Positions 16,275 to 26,025 of a stretch of 64,000 nucleotides of DNA are shown piece after piece. The notes beneath the pieces are model-generated. The model was not told where the DNA came from. It ran no database searches and saw only the letters and a list, made by a program, of their open reading frames with translations. The position numbers and the translations under genes are program-made. The DNA is from Pseudonocardiaceae bacterium YIM PH 21723. Lineage in GTDB: Bacteria; Actinomycetota; Actinomycetes; Mycobacteriales; Pseudonocardiaceae. The DNA is taken from positions 1 through 64,000 of the forward strand of contig QZFT01000024.1 in the NCBI GenBank assembly GCA_003600225.1, written 5' to 3'. The first letter of the stretch is position 1; every line of letters begins with the position of its first letter.

Positions 16275-16679
16275 ATGACCGATGTTGTGCGTTCTGCCCG
16301 GCTGGATCTGGTGGCCCTGACACCGGAGCTGTTGCGGGTGATCGAGTGCGGCGATGCCGAGCGGGTGTCGGAGGTGCTGGGCGTCGAGGTGCCGCCCGAG
16401 TTCCTGCCGACGATTCCGGCGCGGGCGTTGCTGGACCGGTTGCCGGTGGAGCTGGCCAGGGGCCGGTGGTGTTCGCGGGCGATCGTGGTGCGGGCCGAGG
16501 GCCGGGTCGTGGGCAACATCGGGTTCCTGGCTCCGCCCGATGCGGACGGCACGGTGCGGCTGGAGTACGCGTTGCTGGAGTCCGAGCTCGGGCGGGGCTA
16601 TGCCAGTGAGGCGGTGGGGGCGCTGCAGGCGTGGGCGATGGAGACCGGTCTGGTGCGGATGTTCCGGTGGGCGGTGTGA
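16275..16679 (+). CDS. GNAT acetyltransferase, C-terminally truncated
   Basis: The 134-aa product matches RimJ-like GNAT enzymes through the acetyl-CoA region: RSARLDLVALTPELL at the start, VVGNIGFLAPPDADGTVRLEYALLESELGRGYASEAVGAL in the centre. It then ends METGLVRMFRWAV, whereas intact relatives continue about 35 residues through the N-x-A-S block that completes the fold. It may therefore be inactive. ATG 16275 or 16251 are possible starts, both without a clear ribosome site. The P450 gene begins 57 bp downstream. Confidence 0.65.
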   Translation: MTDVVRSARLDLVALTPELLRVIECGDAERVSEVLGVEVPPEFLPTIPARALLDRLPVELARGRWCSRAIVVRAEGRVVGNIGFLAPPDADGTVRLEYALLESELGRGYASEAVGALQAWAMETGLVRMFRWAV

Positions 16680-16736
16680 GTCCGCTAGAGGTCAAGTCAC
16701 TGGGCAGTAAACGGTGTTCACTGACATGGTGGGCTC

Positions 16737-18044
16737 ATGGTGATGGCGGAGATGCTCGCGGGGGCGCGTCCGGTCGTGGGTCATGGATTGCGGCTGGTCC
16801 GGGACCCGGTGGGCCTGTTGCTGGAGGGTCATCGGCGGCATGGTCCGGTGTTCCGGATCAGGCTGGGGCCGAAGGATGCCGTGGTGGTGCTGGGGACGGT
16901 GCACGCCAAGCAGGTGCTGAACGATGACGGTGCGGTGTTCACCGCGCACGGTGCCTATCCGTTCCTGGAGCGGATGTTCAGCCCGGACTTCTTCCTGATG
17001 GCGCGTCCGGACACGCACCGCAGGCAGCGGGAGGTGATGTTGCCGCGTTTTCAGGGCCGGGAGTTCGAGTCTTATCTGGACATCATGGAGGCGCACACCG
17101 CGGATTTCCTGGACTCGCTGGGGGATTCCGGTGGTTTCGAGCTCACCGCGACGCTGCGTCCGCTCGTTCTGCGGATCGCGACCGCCGCCTTCCTCGGTGT
17201 CCGGGCGGCGTCGCTGGCCGATGAGCTGATCAAGGACGTGGCCGCGTTCCTGGACGGCTCGGACATGGCACTGCCCGGCTGGTTGCCGTTGCCCAGGATG
17301 ATCGCCAGCAGGCGGGCTGCTGCCCGGCTGCGCCGCACGCTGCGGGAGGCGATCGGGGAGCGGCGCCGGCATCCGGTGGATCCGCCGGACTTTCTGCAGA
17401 ATCTGCTCACGGCTCGCTACGGGGATGGTTCGCCGATCCCGGAAGAGGACCTCGTCCACTTCATGCTGATGCTGACCTGGGCCGGGCACGAGACCACCAC
17501 CGGTCACCTGGCCTGGGCGATCGTGGACCTGCTGCGGCACCCGGCGGAACTGGAGTCGGTGCGCGCGGAGTATCCCGGTGCCGGCCCGTTGACGCCGTCC
17601 GCGGTGCGGTCGCTGACCCGGGTGGAGCGGTGCCTGCGGGAGACGGAGCGGTTGCATCCGGTGTCGTTCGTGATGATGCGGATCGCCGCCCGGGACACCG
17701 AGCTCGGTGGCCGGTGGATTCCGCGGGGGACGCCGGTGGTGCTGGCGCCGAGTGCGAGTCATCGGCTGCCGGAGGAGTTCGCGGAGCCTGATCGCTATCT
17801 GCCGGGGAGGTTCGCCGATCGTGCGGAGCTGGGGCGGTTGATCGGGTTCGGCGGGGGTACGCATCGCTGTCTGGGGACCAGGTTCGCGCTGGTGGAGATG
17901 GCGGTGATCCTGACCAGGCTGCTGCACCGCTATGAGCTGACGCTGGAGACGCCCGATCCCCGGCCGGTCTCCGGGTTCAGCACCAAGTGGCCGGAGCCGA
18001 CCCGGGTGTCCTATCGGCTGCGTACGCCGGTCGGGGTGGGGTGA
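16737..18044 (+). CDS. Cytochrome P450
   Basis: The 435-aa soluble haem monooxygenase shows all P450 landmarks: the I-helix oxygen-binding motif WAGHETTTGH near residue 250, the ERCLRETERLHP stretch with the ExxR pair, and the haem loop FGGGTHRCLGTRFA with the cysteine ligand near residue 380. The start GARPVVGHGLRLVRDPVGLLLEGHRRHGPVFRIRLG resembles CYP51/CYP120-like class enzymes rather than macrolide hydroxylases. Its redox partner is not in the window. ATG at 16737. The stop abuts the stop of the convergent NUDIX gene with no gap. Substrate cannot be predicted. Confidence 0.93.
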   Translation: MVMAEMLAGARPVVGHGLRLVRDPVGLLLEGHRRHGPVFRIRLGPKDAVVVLGTVHAKQVLNDDGAVFTAHGAYPFLERMFSPDFFLMARPDTHRRQREVMLPRFQGREFESYLDIMEAHTADFLDSLGDSGGFELTATLRPLVLRIATAAFLGVRAASLADELIKDVAAFLDGSDMALPGWLPLPRMIASRRAAARLRRTLREAIGERRRHPVDPPDFLQNLLTARYGDGSPIPEEDLVHFMLMLTWAGHETTTGHLAWAIVDLLRHPAELESVRAEYPGAGPLTPSAVRSLTRVERCLRETERLHPVSFVMMRIAARDTELGGRWIPRGTPVVLAPSASHRLPEEFAEPDRYLPGRFADRAELGRLIGFGGGTHRCLGTRFALVEMAVILTRLLHRYELTLETPDPRPVSGFSTKWPEPTRVSYRLRTPVGVG

Positions 18045-18566
18045 TCAGGCGTCCTGGTGCCGGTTGGCGAACCACCAGTCGATGAGCTGGCGGCCGTCGG
18101 GGACGAACGGGAAGGCCTCGGGGTTGGTGAGCCGCAGCCTGAGTTCGTTGAGGGGCATCCACCAGCCGTCGATGATCTCCTCCGGCTGGTGGGTGATGGG
18201 GCCGTCCCAGATGGCCTCGTAGGCGACGCAGAAGTAGCGGATCGGGGGTTCGCAGTAGATGTTGGCGCCGAGCTGTTCCAGTTCGACCTCGTCGACGCCG
18301 AGTTCCTCGCGCAGTTCGCGCAGCGCTCCGGTCATGGGGGTCTCGCCGGGGGCGAGCAGGCCGCCGGACCAGCAGTCGTAGACACCGGGGAAGACGTCCT
18401 TGTCCCAGCTGCGCTGGTGGACGTAGACCTTGTGCCGGTCCGGGGACAGCAGCATCACGGCTGTTCCGGCGTGCCAGAGGCCTTCGGAGCGGATCTGGTG
18501 TCTGGGGGCGGCCCCGACTTCGTTGCCGCGGTCGTCGTAGACCGCGACCAGTTCATCCCGTGTCAC
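18045..18566 (-). CDS. NUDIX hydrolase, isopentenyl-isomerase-like subgroup
   Basis: The 173-aa product carries the NUDIX box GGLLAPGETPMTGALRELREELGV (shortened here by description: G..GE..  ..RE..EE..) near residues 92-116. Upstream, YVHQRSWDKDVFPGVYDCWSGG resembles the IPP-isomerase branch and its hydrolase relatives, where the protein starts with ELVAVYDDRGNEVG. It probably cleaves a nucleoside diphosphate-linked compound. GTG 18566 is used because the family starts RDELVAVYD; a longer frame to 18641 lacks support. Convergent with the P450. Confidence 0.9.
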   Translation of the reverse strand: MTRDELVAVYDDRGNEVGAAPRHQIRSEGLWHAGTAVMLLSPDRHKVYVHQRSWDKDVFPGVYDCWSGGLLAPGETPMTGALRELREELGVDEVELEQLGANIYCEPPIRYFCVAYEAIWDGPITHQPEEIIDGWWMPLNELRLRLTNPEAFPFVPDGRQLIDWWFANRHQDA

Positions 18567-18746
18567 GCAGGCAACATATCGATCGGGTGACCCTGATCGC
18601 CTGGCAGGGGGTGTACGACCTGGGGATGACGGGTTGTCCACCGCTGGGGGGAAGGTGGGTCCCGACCGCCGATGGACGCGGTGCGGTGCCCGCGGTGCCT
18701 AGGTTTTGATCGAACAGAGACTACTGGGGATTTTCAAGGAGCGAAC

Positions 18747-19508
18747 GTGACCAGTGCACCAGTGCGCAGCACCCCGCGTACGGACCGGGTGGCGGCCAGT
18801 GCCGTCGGCCTGACCAAGGTCTATGGCAGCGGGGAGGCCGAGGTCCGGGCGCTGGCCGGTGTGGATCTGGAGATCCACAGCGGACGCTTCACCGCGATCA
18901 TGGGCCCGTCGGGTTCTGGTAAGTCGACGATGATGCACCTGCTGGCCGGTCTGGATTCGGCCAGCGGCGGGAAGGTGTTCCTGGGGGACACCGAGTTGAC
19001 GTCGCTGTCGGACAAGCAGCTGACCAAGGTGCGGCGGGACCGGATCGGGTTCGTGTTCCAGGCGTTCAACCTGCTTCCGCAGCTGACCGCGTTGCAGAAC
19101 ATCCTGCTGCCGCTGGACCTGGCCGGGCGTACCGCGGACCGGAAGTGGCTGGACACCATCGTGGAGGTGCTGGGCATCAAGGACCGGCTCTCGCACCGTC
19201 CGGCGCAGCTCTCGGGTGGTCAGCAGCAGCGGGTGGCGGTGGCGCGCGCGTTGGTGTCCCGGCCTGATGTGATCTTCGCGGATGAGCCGACGGGCAACCT
19301 GGACTCGAAGTCGGGTCAGCAGTTGCTGGCGTTCCTCAAGCAGTCGGTGAACCAGTACGGGCAGACGATCGTCATGGTCACGCACGATCCGGTGGCCGCG
19401 TCGTACGCGGACCGGGTGGTGTTGCTGGCGGATGGTCACCTGGCGGGGGAGATCTTCCAGCCGACGCCGGACACCGTGCTGGACGCGCTGCGCCGGCTGG
19501 GGGCTTGA
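18747..19508 (+). CDS. ABC transporter ATP-binding protein, MacB/LolD type
   Basis: The 253-aa ATPase has Walker A GPSGSGKST, the Q-loop VFQAFNLLPQ, signature LSGGQQQRVAVARAL, Walker B VIFADEPTGNLDS and the switch His in MVTHDP. The DEPTGNLDS wording and NLLPQLTALQNI are typical of MacB/LolD/FtsE-like exporters that act with a FtsX-type permease. GTG 18747 follows AAGGAG; a longer frame from 18672 has no ribosome site. The permease gene follows after 6 bp, so the two make one exporter. Substrate may be a peptide, lipoprotein or antibiotic; no resistance has been shown. Confidence 0.95.
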   Translation: MTSAPVRSTPRTDRVAASAVGLTKVYGSGEAEVRALAGVDLEIHSGRFTAIMGPSGSGKSTMMHLLAGLDSASGGKVFLGDTELTSLSDKQLTKVRRDRIGFVFQAFNLLPQLTALQNILLPLDLAGRTADRKWLDTIVEVLGIKDRLSHRPAQLSGGQQQRVAVARALVSRPDVIFADEPTGNLDSKSGQQLLAFLKQSVNQYGQTIVMVTHDPVAASYADRVVLLADGHLAGEIFQPTPDTVLDALRRLGA

Positions 19509-19514
19509 TCCGTC

Positions 19515-22025
19515 ATGACGTTGATTCGTACGGTGCTGGCGGAGATCCGTCAGCGGCCGACCCGGTTGTTGCTGACCGGGTTGGCGGTGATCGTGGCCGG
19601 GTTCTTCGCGGCGGCGACGTTGTTGCTGGGGGACACGGCGAAGCAGGCGTTGCTGGCGGAGGGTTCGTCGGTGCCGCCGGGGGCCACCCTGGTGGTGAGT
19701 GGTGCGGGTCAGGCGCAGGGGCCGCTGGATCCGGGCTTGGTGAAGCAGATCGCGGCGTCGCCCGGGGTGACTCAGGTGCGTGCCGCGGATGGTCCCGGTG
19801 TCTCGGTGGCGCTCGCGGGGAAGCCGACCGATCAGGATCACTGGTTCATCCAGCCTGATCCCGGTTCGGGTCCGCTGAGTTCGACGCCGGTGGTGAGGGG
19901 TGCCCTGCCCACGGGGGCGGGTCAGGTCGCGGTGTCGGAGAAGACCGCGAGCCGCAAGGGCGTCGAGGTCGGCAGCAAGCTGACGGTGACCGGCGACAAG
20001 GGCAGGATCGCTCAGGTCGTGGTGACCGGCGTGATCAAGTCCAGGCTGGATTTCGGCGGCACCCTGGTCGGTACGCAGCAGATGATCGATTCGGTGAGTG
20101 ACGGCTCGCGCGTCTACAAGGTCTATGTGGCGACGTCGGCGGGTGCGCAGGACAGCGTGCGGGCCGCGTTGGCGAAGATCGGTCCGTTCAAGGTGGAGAA
20201 CGCCTCGGACGTGGCGCAGAAGGAGCTCAAGGAGCTGTCCTCCGGGATCGACCAGATGCTGCTGGCGTTGAGCCTGTTCATCCTGATCGCGGTGTTCGCG
20301 GCGGCGGTCGTGGTGTCCTCGACGTTCCGGATCGTGGTGGCGCAGCGCAAGCGGCGGACCGCGTTGATGCGGTGTGTGGGGGCGACGCGGGGTCAGGTGC
20401 TGCGCAGTCTGCTGGCCGAGGCCGGGGTGTCCGGTCTGGTGGCCGGTGTGCTGGGTGTGGCGATCGCCCTGGGTGTGGGTTCGCTGGTGGTCGAGCTGGT
20501 CAAGGGCCCGGATTTCCAGATCGACGGGCTGGCCGTGTCCTGGTGGAAGATGGCCCTGGTCGTGGTGGGTGCCACGCTGATGACCGTCGTCGCCGCGGTG
20601 GGTCCGGCGGTGGGTGGCACGAAGGTGCCTCCGGTGGAGGCGCTGGGGGCTGCCAAGCAGGCCGATGCCGGTCCGGGGGTGCGTACGGTCCGGGTGGTCG
20701 CCGGGGTGCTGTTGGCGCTGGTCGCGGCCGGTCTGGTCGCGGTGAGCGTGGTGACCGCCACGGATGACGGCGGTCCGTTGTCGCTGATCGCGGTGATCGG
20801 GTCGGGCATGGTCGGGTTCCTGGCGCTGCTGGCCATCGGGCCGGTGCTGGTTCCGGCGCTGGCTCGGCTGGTGGGCATGCCGGTGCGGGCGGTCGGCAAG
20901 GTGGCCGGCACGGTCGCGGTGAACAACGCGGTGCGGGTGCCCCGGCGGACGGCTGCCACGACGGCGGTGCTGAGCCTGGGTGTCACGTTGATCTCCGCGG
21001 TGCTGGTGATCCTGGCTTCCAGCAAGGCGTCGGTGGCCGCGGGACTGGATGCGAAGTTCCCGGCGGCGATCGAGGTGCGGTCGGTGTCCGAGGGGCCGCT
21101 CAAGGGCGGGCAGGTGGACAAGCTGAAGGCGTTGCCGCAGGCGGGAGCGGTGGCGACCAAGAGCACCGTCGAGGGCGATGTGACCTTCAAGGGGAAGACG
21201 GACAAGGGCTGGGAGTTGTCGGGGATCGACCTGGCCGGTTACCAGCCCGCGCGGCAGATGAAGTTCTTCTCTGGCGGCGTGGACTCGCTGGGTGCGGGCA
21301 AGGTCGCGGTGGCCAAGGGGCAGGCCGACTACCTGAAGATCAATCAGGGTGACTCGGTGACGCTGCAGAACGGTCAGCGGCAGCTGGTCGTGACGGTGGG
21401 CGCGGTCGTGAAGGGCTCGGATGCCATTCAGGGATTCGTGCTGACGCCCTCGGACATGGCGAAGCTGGCTCCGGGGCTGGCGCCGAGTTCGGTGCTGCTG
21501 GATCCGGCGAAGAACGTCGACGCGGAGAAGTTGCGTACCGCCGTGGTGGAGTCGCTCGGCGCGGACTCCTCGGTGAAGGTGGTGACCTTCGCCGATCAGC
21601 GGGCGATGTTCGAGAAGGTGATGAACCAGGTCACCCTGGTCATTCTGGGCCTGGTGGGGATGACGGTGCTGGTGGCGGTCGTCGGTGTCGCGGTGACGTT
21701 GTCGCTGTCGGTGGTCGAGCGCACCCAGGAGTCGGGTCTGCTGCGGGCGCTGGGTCTGCCGAAGGCCGGGCTGCGGGCGATGCTGGCCTGGGAGGCGGTG
21801 TTGTTCGGTGGCCTGGCCGCGGTGATCGGTGTCGGGCTGGGCGTGCTGTACGGGGTGTTCGGGGTGCGGGCGCTCGGTAAGCAGGTCAGCGAGGTGATCA
21901 CGGTGCCGTTCGGTCAGCTGGTGATCGTCGCGGTGGGCATGGTGGTGCTGGCGCTGCTGGCGGCGCTGATCCCGGCGCGCGCGTCGGCGAAGGCCGGCCC
22001 GTTGAAGGCCCTGGCGGCCGACTGA
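19515..22025 (+). CDS. ABC transporter permease, FtsX/MacB-like, duplicated
   Basis: The 836-aa permease has an N-terminal helix (about residues 15-37), a large extracytoplasmic domain, three helices near 249-365 (the FtsX core with AQRKRRTALMRCVGATRGQVLRSLL), two more near 395-450, a further helix near 485-505, a second outer domain, and a final FtsX triplet near 703-822 (ERTQESGLLRALGLPKAGLRAML). This duplicated FtsX arrangement is the usual actinobacterial plan. The tight 6-bp spacing to the ATPase marks one operon. The 3' end meets the palindromic repeat at 22034-22088. Confidence 0.95.
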   Translation: MTLIRTVLAEIRQRPTRLLLTGLAVIVAGFFAAATLLLGDTAKQALLAEGSSVPPGATLVVSGAGQAQGPLDPGLVKQIAASPGVTQVRAADGPGVSVALAGKPTDQDHWFIQPDPGSGPLSSTPVVRGALPTGAGQVAVSEKTASRKGVEVGSKLTVTGDKGRIAQVVVTGVIKSRLDFGGTLVGTQQMIDSVSDGSRVYKVYVATSAGAQDSVRAALAKIGPFKVENASDVAQKELKELSSGIDQMLLALSLFILIAVFAAAVVVSSTFRIVVAQRKRRTALMRCVGATRGQVLRSLLAEAGVSGLVAGVLGVAIALGVGSLVVELVKGPDFQIDGLAVSWWKMALVVVGATLMTVVAAVGPAVGGTKVPPVEALGAAKQADAGPGVRTVRVVAGVLLALVAAGLVAVSVVTATDDGGPLSLIAVIGSGMVGFLALLAIGPVLVPALARLVGMPVRAVGKVAGTVAVNNAVRVPRRTAATTAVLSLGVTLISAVLVILASSKASVAAGLDAKFPAAIEVRSVSEGPLKGGQVDKLKALPQAGAVATKSTVEGDVTFKGKTDKGWELSGIDLAGYQPARQMKFFSGGVDSLGAGKVAVAKGQADYLKINQGDSVTLQNGQRQLVVTVGAVVKGSDAIQGFVLTPSDMAKLAPGLAPSSVLLDPAKNVDAEKLRTAVVESLGADSSVKVVTFADQRAMFEKVMNQVTLVILGLVGMTVLVAVVGVAVTLSLSVVERTQESGLLRALGLPKAGLRAMLAWEAVLFGGLAAVIGVGLGVLYGVFGVRALGKQVSEVITVPFGQLVIVAVGMVVLALLAALIPARASAKAGPLKALAAD

Positions 22026-22033
22026 CCGTAGTA

Positions 22034-22088
22034 CCGAAGTTGGCGATGTTCGCGGCGAGGGACGAGCCCCGAACATCGCCAACTTCGG
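22034..22088. repeat. Palindromic repeat PAL copy 2
   Basis: CCGAAGTTGGCGATGTTCG (22034-22052) and CGAACATCGCCAACTTCGG (22070-22088) form a perfect 19-bp stem. The loop is CGGCGAGGGACGAGCCC, in which GGC/GCC can add three pairs. It fills the gap between two convergent stops. Confidence 0.9.
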
Positions 22089-22098
22089 GATATGAGGG

Positions 22099-23157
22099 TC
22101 AGCGGAAGTCGACGATGGTTTTGAGGTCCGTGGTGGTGCGGTAGTTCTCGAAGATCTCCACCACCTGGTCGAAATCGTCGAACCGGCACACGGTGGACAG
22201 CAGTTTGCGGCCGTCGACGGTGCGGGAGCGCAGCATGTGCATGGCCGAGGCGATCACGCTCGCGGTGTGGTGCATCGGGAAGCTGGTCACGTCGAACGGG
22301 GCGGAGCCGATGTTCAGCCCCTTGGCCAGCATCAGCCAGGTATCGAACTTCTGCATCTGCTGGGACGCCCCGTAGAGCACGTACTGGCCGCGCGGACGCA
22401 GTTTGCGCATCGCCAGCCTGCGGGGATCGTCCTGTTCGGGGATGTCCTTGATGGTGGGCAGCGCGTCGAAGACGTAGTCGTAGGAGTTGTCCGCGACCTG
22501 GCCGGCGAGCTCTCCGGGCAGGTAGGCGCGCTGGGCGAAGTGCTCGGCGGCGAATCCGTTGCGCCGCGGGTTGGCGTCCATCGAGACGATCGACTGCGGG
22601 GCGAACATCCGGCCGATGATGCTGCCGGCGATGACGCCGATGGGGCCGGTTCCCAGGATGAGTACCCGGTCGCCGGGTTTGGGCGGGTGGGTGAGGATGG
22701 CCCGCAGGGCGCCGGTGATCGGTTCGATGAACGAGGCCTCCAGGTCGCCGAGGTCCTCGGGGATCCGGACGGCGGCGGCGCGGTGGTCGTCGGTGAAGTG
22801 CCGGTCGGCGGGGAAGGTGTCGCGCAGGGTCTGGCCGGAGAAGATCGGCCGCAGGGAGCGGTACTCGGCGAGGCCGTCGAAGTCGGTCTGGCCCCAGTAG
22901 ACGATCCGGTCGCCGAGGGTGATGTCCGCGTCGAGGTCCGGGCCGATGTCCACCACCTCGCCCAGGTACTCGTGGCCGAGCACGATCGGGTACTCGGCGG
23001 GGAACAGGTGGCCTTCGAAGAACGAGATGTCCGTGGAGCAGATGGAGACACACCGGGTTTTGAGCAGTAGCCCGTCCGATGGTGTCCGCGGAATGGGCAG
23101 TTCGGCCAGAATCGGTTTCCTGGGCGCGATGAGCTGCATGGCCTTCATCGTGCGCAT
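22099..23157 (-). CDS. Zinc-binding alcohol dehydrogenase family protein (MDR)
   Basis: The 352-aa product is a medium-chain dehydrogenase/reductase. Catalytic zinc ligands lie in CVSICSTDISFFEGH and YPIVLGHEYLGEVVDIG; the Rossmann region has VLILGTGPIGVIAGSIIG for NAD(P). The block of four cysteines for the structural zinc is absent. FIEPITGALRAIL is the conserved Glu segment. Its exact alcohol or sugar substrate is not clear; the polar insert (DTFPADRHFTDDHRAAAVRIPEDLG) recalls dehydrogenases acting on sugar or cyclitol derivatives. It starts ATG 23157 and is divergent from dop across 180 bp. Confidence 0.88.
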   Translation of the reverse strand: MRTMKAMQLIAPRKPILAELPIPRTPSDGLLLKTRCVSICSTDISFFEGHLFPAEYPIVLGHEYLGEVVDIGPDLDADITLGDRIVYWGQTDFDGLAEYRSLRPIFSGQTLRDTFPADRHFTDDHRAAAVRIPEDLGDLEASFIEPITGALRAILTHPPKPGDRVLILGTGPIGVIAGSIIGRMFAPQSIVSMDANPRRNGFAAEHFAQRAYLPGELAGQVADNSYDYVFDALPTIKDIPEQDDPRRLAMRKLRPRGQYVLYGASQQMQKFDTWLMLAKGLNIGSAPFDVTSFPMHHTASVIASAMHMLRSRTVDGRKLLSTVCRFDDFDQVVEIFENYRTTTDLKTIVDFR

Positions 23158-23339
23158 GCTTGTTCCTTAGCGTGTGGTGACCGCCGTTGACCAGCGAGGA
23201 CAGTACGGGTGACGTTCCGTAGACGCTCTCGCGGGTGATCACGTTGCAGTCGTTGCGCCAGCACGGTGAATCGCGACTTCTGGCGTGTTCGCGGAAGGAA
23301 TCTCCTACCGAAACCGCTGTTGCCCCGTAGGCTGCGCAT

Positions 23340-24842
23340 ATGCGGCGGATCATGGGAACCGAGGTCGAGTACGGCATCGCGGTGCCGGGCGACCCCACAG
23401 CCAACCCGGTGCTCACCTCTACCCAGGTGGTGCTGGCGTACGCGGCGGCCGCGGAGATTCCCCGGGCCCGGCGGGCTCGGTGGGACTACGAGGTGGAGTC
23501 GCCGTTGCGCGACGCGCGAGGTTTCGACCTCGGCGCGCCCGGCCTGCCACCACCGGATCCGGAGGTCGAGGATCTGGGCGCGGCCAACGTGATCCTGACC
23601 AACGGTGCGCGGCTGTACGTCGACCACGCGCACCCGGAGTACTCCACGCCCGAGGTGACCAACGCCCGGGACGTGGTGATCTGGGACAAGGCCGGCGAGC
23701 GGATCATGGAGTCCGCCGCGATGAAGGCCGCCACGGTGCCCGGTCAGCCCCGGCTGCAGCTGTATAAGAACAACATCGACAACAAGGGCGCCTCCTACGG
23801 CACCCACGAGAACTACCTGATGGCCCGCTCGACCCCGTTCACCGCGGTCATCGGCGGCCTCACCCCGTTCTTCGCCACCCGGCAGGTCATCGTCGGGTCC
23901 GGCCGGGTCGGTATCGGACCGGCGGGGGAGGAGGCCGGCTTCCAGCTCTCCCAGCGCGCCGACTACATCGAGGTCGAGGTCGGCCTGGAGACCACGCTCA
24001 AGCGCGGCATCATCAACACCCGCGACGAGCCGCACGCCGACGCGGACAAGTACCGCAGGCTGCACGTGATCATCGGTGACGCCAACCTCGCCGAGTACTC
24101 CACCTATCTGAAGGTGGGCACCACCGCCCTGGTGCTGGAGATGATCGAGGCCGGTCGCCGGTTCGACGATCTGCGCCTGGCCGACCCCGTGCGCGCGGTG
24201 CACGTGATCAGCCACGATCCGACGCTCAAGACCACGGTGGAGCTGGCCAACGGCCGCAAGTTCACCGGCCTGGACATGCAGCGCGCCTACCACGAGCGGG
24301 CCGCCGAGCACCTGGAGCGCACCGGCGCCGACCACCAGACCATGGAAGTGCTGCGGATCTGGGACGAGGTTCTCAACGACCTGGCCAGGGACCCGATGTC
24401 GTGTGCCGACCGGCTGGACTGGGTGGCCAAACTGCGGCTGCTCAACGGCTACCGGGAGCGGGACAACCTGGGCTGGGCCTCGCCCCGGCTGCACATGGTG
24501 GACCTGCAGTACTCCGACGTCCGGCTGGACAAGGGCCTGTACAACCGCCTGGTGGCGCGCGGCTCGATGAAGCGGCTGGTGTCCGAGGAGGAGATCACCG
24601 CGGCGATCATGAATCCGCCGGAGGACACCCGCGCCTACTTCCGCGGCCGGTGCCTGGAGCGGTATCCGAACGCCGTGGCGGCCGCATCGTGGGATTCGGT
24701 CATTTTCGACCTGGGCCGGGAATCACTGGTCCGCATTCCCACGTTGGAACCGCTGCGTGGCACCAAAGCGCACGTCGGGCAGCTTCTGGAAGGCGCGGAA
24801 ACGGCAGAGCAGCTGGTAGCCGCCCTGACCCGAGGTCGTTGA
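23340..24842 (+). CDS. dop: Pup deamidase/depupylase Dop
   Basis: The 500-aa product deamidates the terminal Gln of Pup to Glu and also removes Pup from substrates. It belongs to the glutamine-synthetase-like carboxylate-amine ligases. Shared features with known Dop are [21 protein letters not shown], the loop [17 protein letters not shown] that is specific to Dop and absent from Paf[21 protein letters not shown] and [21 protein letters not shown] 23340 gives [12 protein letters not shown] as in other Dop proteins. It heads the dop-pup-prcB-prcA cluster; pup starts 96 bp downstream. Confidence 0.97.
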   Translation: MRRIMGTEVEYGIAVPGDPTANPVLTSTQVVLAYAAAAEIPRARRARWDYEVESPLRDARGFDLGAPGLPPPDPEVEDLGAANVILTNGARLYVDHAHPEYSTPEVTNARDVVIWDKAGERIMESAAMKAATVPGQPRLQLYKNNIDNKGASYGTHENYLMARSTPFTAVIGGLTPFFATRQVIVGSGRVGIGPAGEEAGFQLSQRADYIEVEVGLETTLKRGIINTRDEPHADADKYRRLHVIIGDANLAEYSTYLKVGTTALVLEMIEAGRRFDDLRLADPVRAVHVISHDPTLKTTVELANGRKFTGLDMQRAYHERAAEHLERTGADHQTMEVLRIWDEVLNDLARDPMSCADRLDWVAKLRLLNGYRERDNLGWASPRLHMVDLQYSDVRLDKGLYNRLVARGSMKRLVSEEEITAAIMNPPEDTRAYFRGRCLERYPNAVAAASWDSVIFDLGRESLVRIPTLEPLRGTKAHVGQLLEGAETAEQLVAALTRGR

Positions 24843-24938
24843 GTTTCGATTACCTCGCGCGAGGCAGACCCATAATGTCGGTGTGAATAGGTAATCTTGG
24901 CGTCAGATAGTGGCAGCGCCAGTGGAGGAGGAGGCGAC

Positions 24939-25133
24939 ATGTCGCAGGAGCAGGTCCAGAAGCACGGCGGTGGCGACGGGGACGACGAGTCGAACCTGGA
25001 GGCCGGTGCCGGTCAGGAACGCCGCGAGAAGCTCGGCGAGGATGTCGACGCGATCTTGGACGAGATCGACGACGTTCTCGAGGAGAACGCCGAGGACTTC
25101 GTGCGCGCCTACGTGCAAAAGGGCGGCCAGTAA
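24939..25133 (+). CDS. pup: Prokaryotic ubiquitin-like protein Pup
   Basis: The 64-aa protein is the degradation tag joined to lysines by PafA. It is acidic and largely disordered, with the helix-forming DVDAILDEIDDVLEENAEDFVRAYV that binds the Arc coiled coil, and ends KGGQ, so Dop must convert the final Gln to Glu before ligation. ATG 24939 has GGAGGAGGAGG just upstream, which settles the start; the longer frame from 24897 is not used. It lies between dop and prcB and is surely co-expressed with the proteasome. Confidence 0.98.
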   Translation: MSQEQVQKHGGGDGDDESNLEAGAGQERREKLGEDVDAILDEIDDVLEENAEDFVRAYVQKGGQ

Positions 25134-25187
25134 CCAGTCCCGGTCCTTTAGCCCCACATATCCACTGACCAGGAGAACGCTCACCTT

Positions 25188-25988
25188 ATGGATCTCAATC
25201 CGGCGAACCTGACCCCGGGTTCCTCCTCGTTCACCGACTTCCTGCGGGCGTCCGCCCCGCACATGCTGCCCGGCGGCAGCGGTGGGGCGAAGGTGGAGGG
25301 GGTCATGCACGGCACCACGATCGTCGCGCTCACCTTCAAGGGTGGCGTGGTGATCGCCGGTGACCGGCGGGCGACCATGGGCAACCTGATCGCCCAGCGG
25401 GACATGGAGAAGGTGTTCATCACCGACGACTACTCGGCGGTGGGCATCGCCGGCACCGCCGGTATCGCCATCGAGATGGTGCGGCTGTACGCCGTCGAGC
25501 TGGCGCACTACGAGAAGATCGAGGGCGTCTCCCTGACCATGGACGGCAAGGCCAACCGCCTGTCGCAGATGATCAAGGGCAACCTTGAGGGCGCCATGAT
25601 GGGCCTGGCCGTGGTGCCGCTGTTCGCCGGCTACGACCTGGACGCCGAGGACCCCGACCGGGCCGGGCGGATCATCTCCTACGACGTGACCGGCGGCCGC
25701 TACGGCGAGACCGGTGGCTTCCATGCCGTGGGCTCCGGTTCGCTGTTCGCCAAGTCCGCGCTCAAGAAGCTCTACGACCCGGATGCCGACTCCGACGGTG
25801 CCGTGCGCGCCGCGATCGAGTCGCTGTACGACGCCGCCGACGACGACTCGGCCACCGGTGGCCCCGACCTGGTGCGCAAGATCTACCCGGTCGTGGTGAC
25901 CATCACCGCCGAGGGAGCCAAGCGCCTGCCCGACGAGCAGGCCGGCGCCGTCGCCGAGGCGATCGTCCAGCAGCGCTCGGTCCACTAG
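25188..25988 (+). CDS. prcB: 20S proteasome beta subunit PrcB
   Basis: The 266-aa precursor forms the catalytic rings. A 42-residue propeptide (ending EGVMHG) is cleaved off to expose Thr43 as nucleophile in [21 protein letters not shown], with the expected Asp (GDRR) and Lys in DMEKVF. The body follows the Ntn-hydrolase fold ([28 protein letters not shown]). AGGAG precedes ATG 25188. It lies between pup and prcA, with 37 bp to prcA, in the order found across actinobacteria. Confidence 0.97.
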   Translation: MDLNPANLTPGSSSFTDFLRASAPHMLPGGSGGAKVEGVMHGTTIVALTFKGGVVIAGDRRATMGNLIAQRDMEKVFITDDYSAVGIAGTAGIAIEMVRLYAVELAHYEKIEGVSLTMDGKANRLSQMIKGNLEGAMMGLAVVPLFAGYDLDAEDPDRAGRIISYDVTGGRYGETGGFHAVGSGSLFAKSALKKLYDPDADSDGAVRAAIESLYDAADDDSATGGPDLVRKIYPVVVTITAEGAKRLPDEQAGAVAEAIVQQRSVH

Positions 25989-26025
25989 CCCACCTCGCCC
26001 CTACGAACATCCGGGAGTCACCACC

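Noticed and set aside
16737-22025. Natural-product biosynthetic cluster (P450, NUDIX, exporter)
   Set aside because: There is no synthase, carrier protein or tailoring set around them; the genes are on mixed strands and look like separate units.
18699-22082. An 1127-aa minus-strand frame opposite the ABC transporter
   Set aside because: It is Arg/His/Gln-rich low-complexity antisense translation, a common artefact in high-GC DNA; the plus-strand genes have full motifs.
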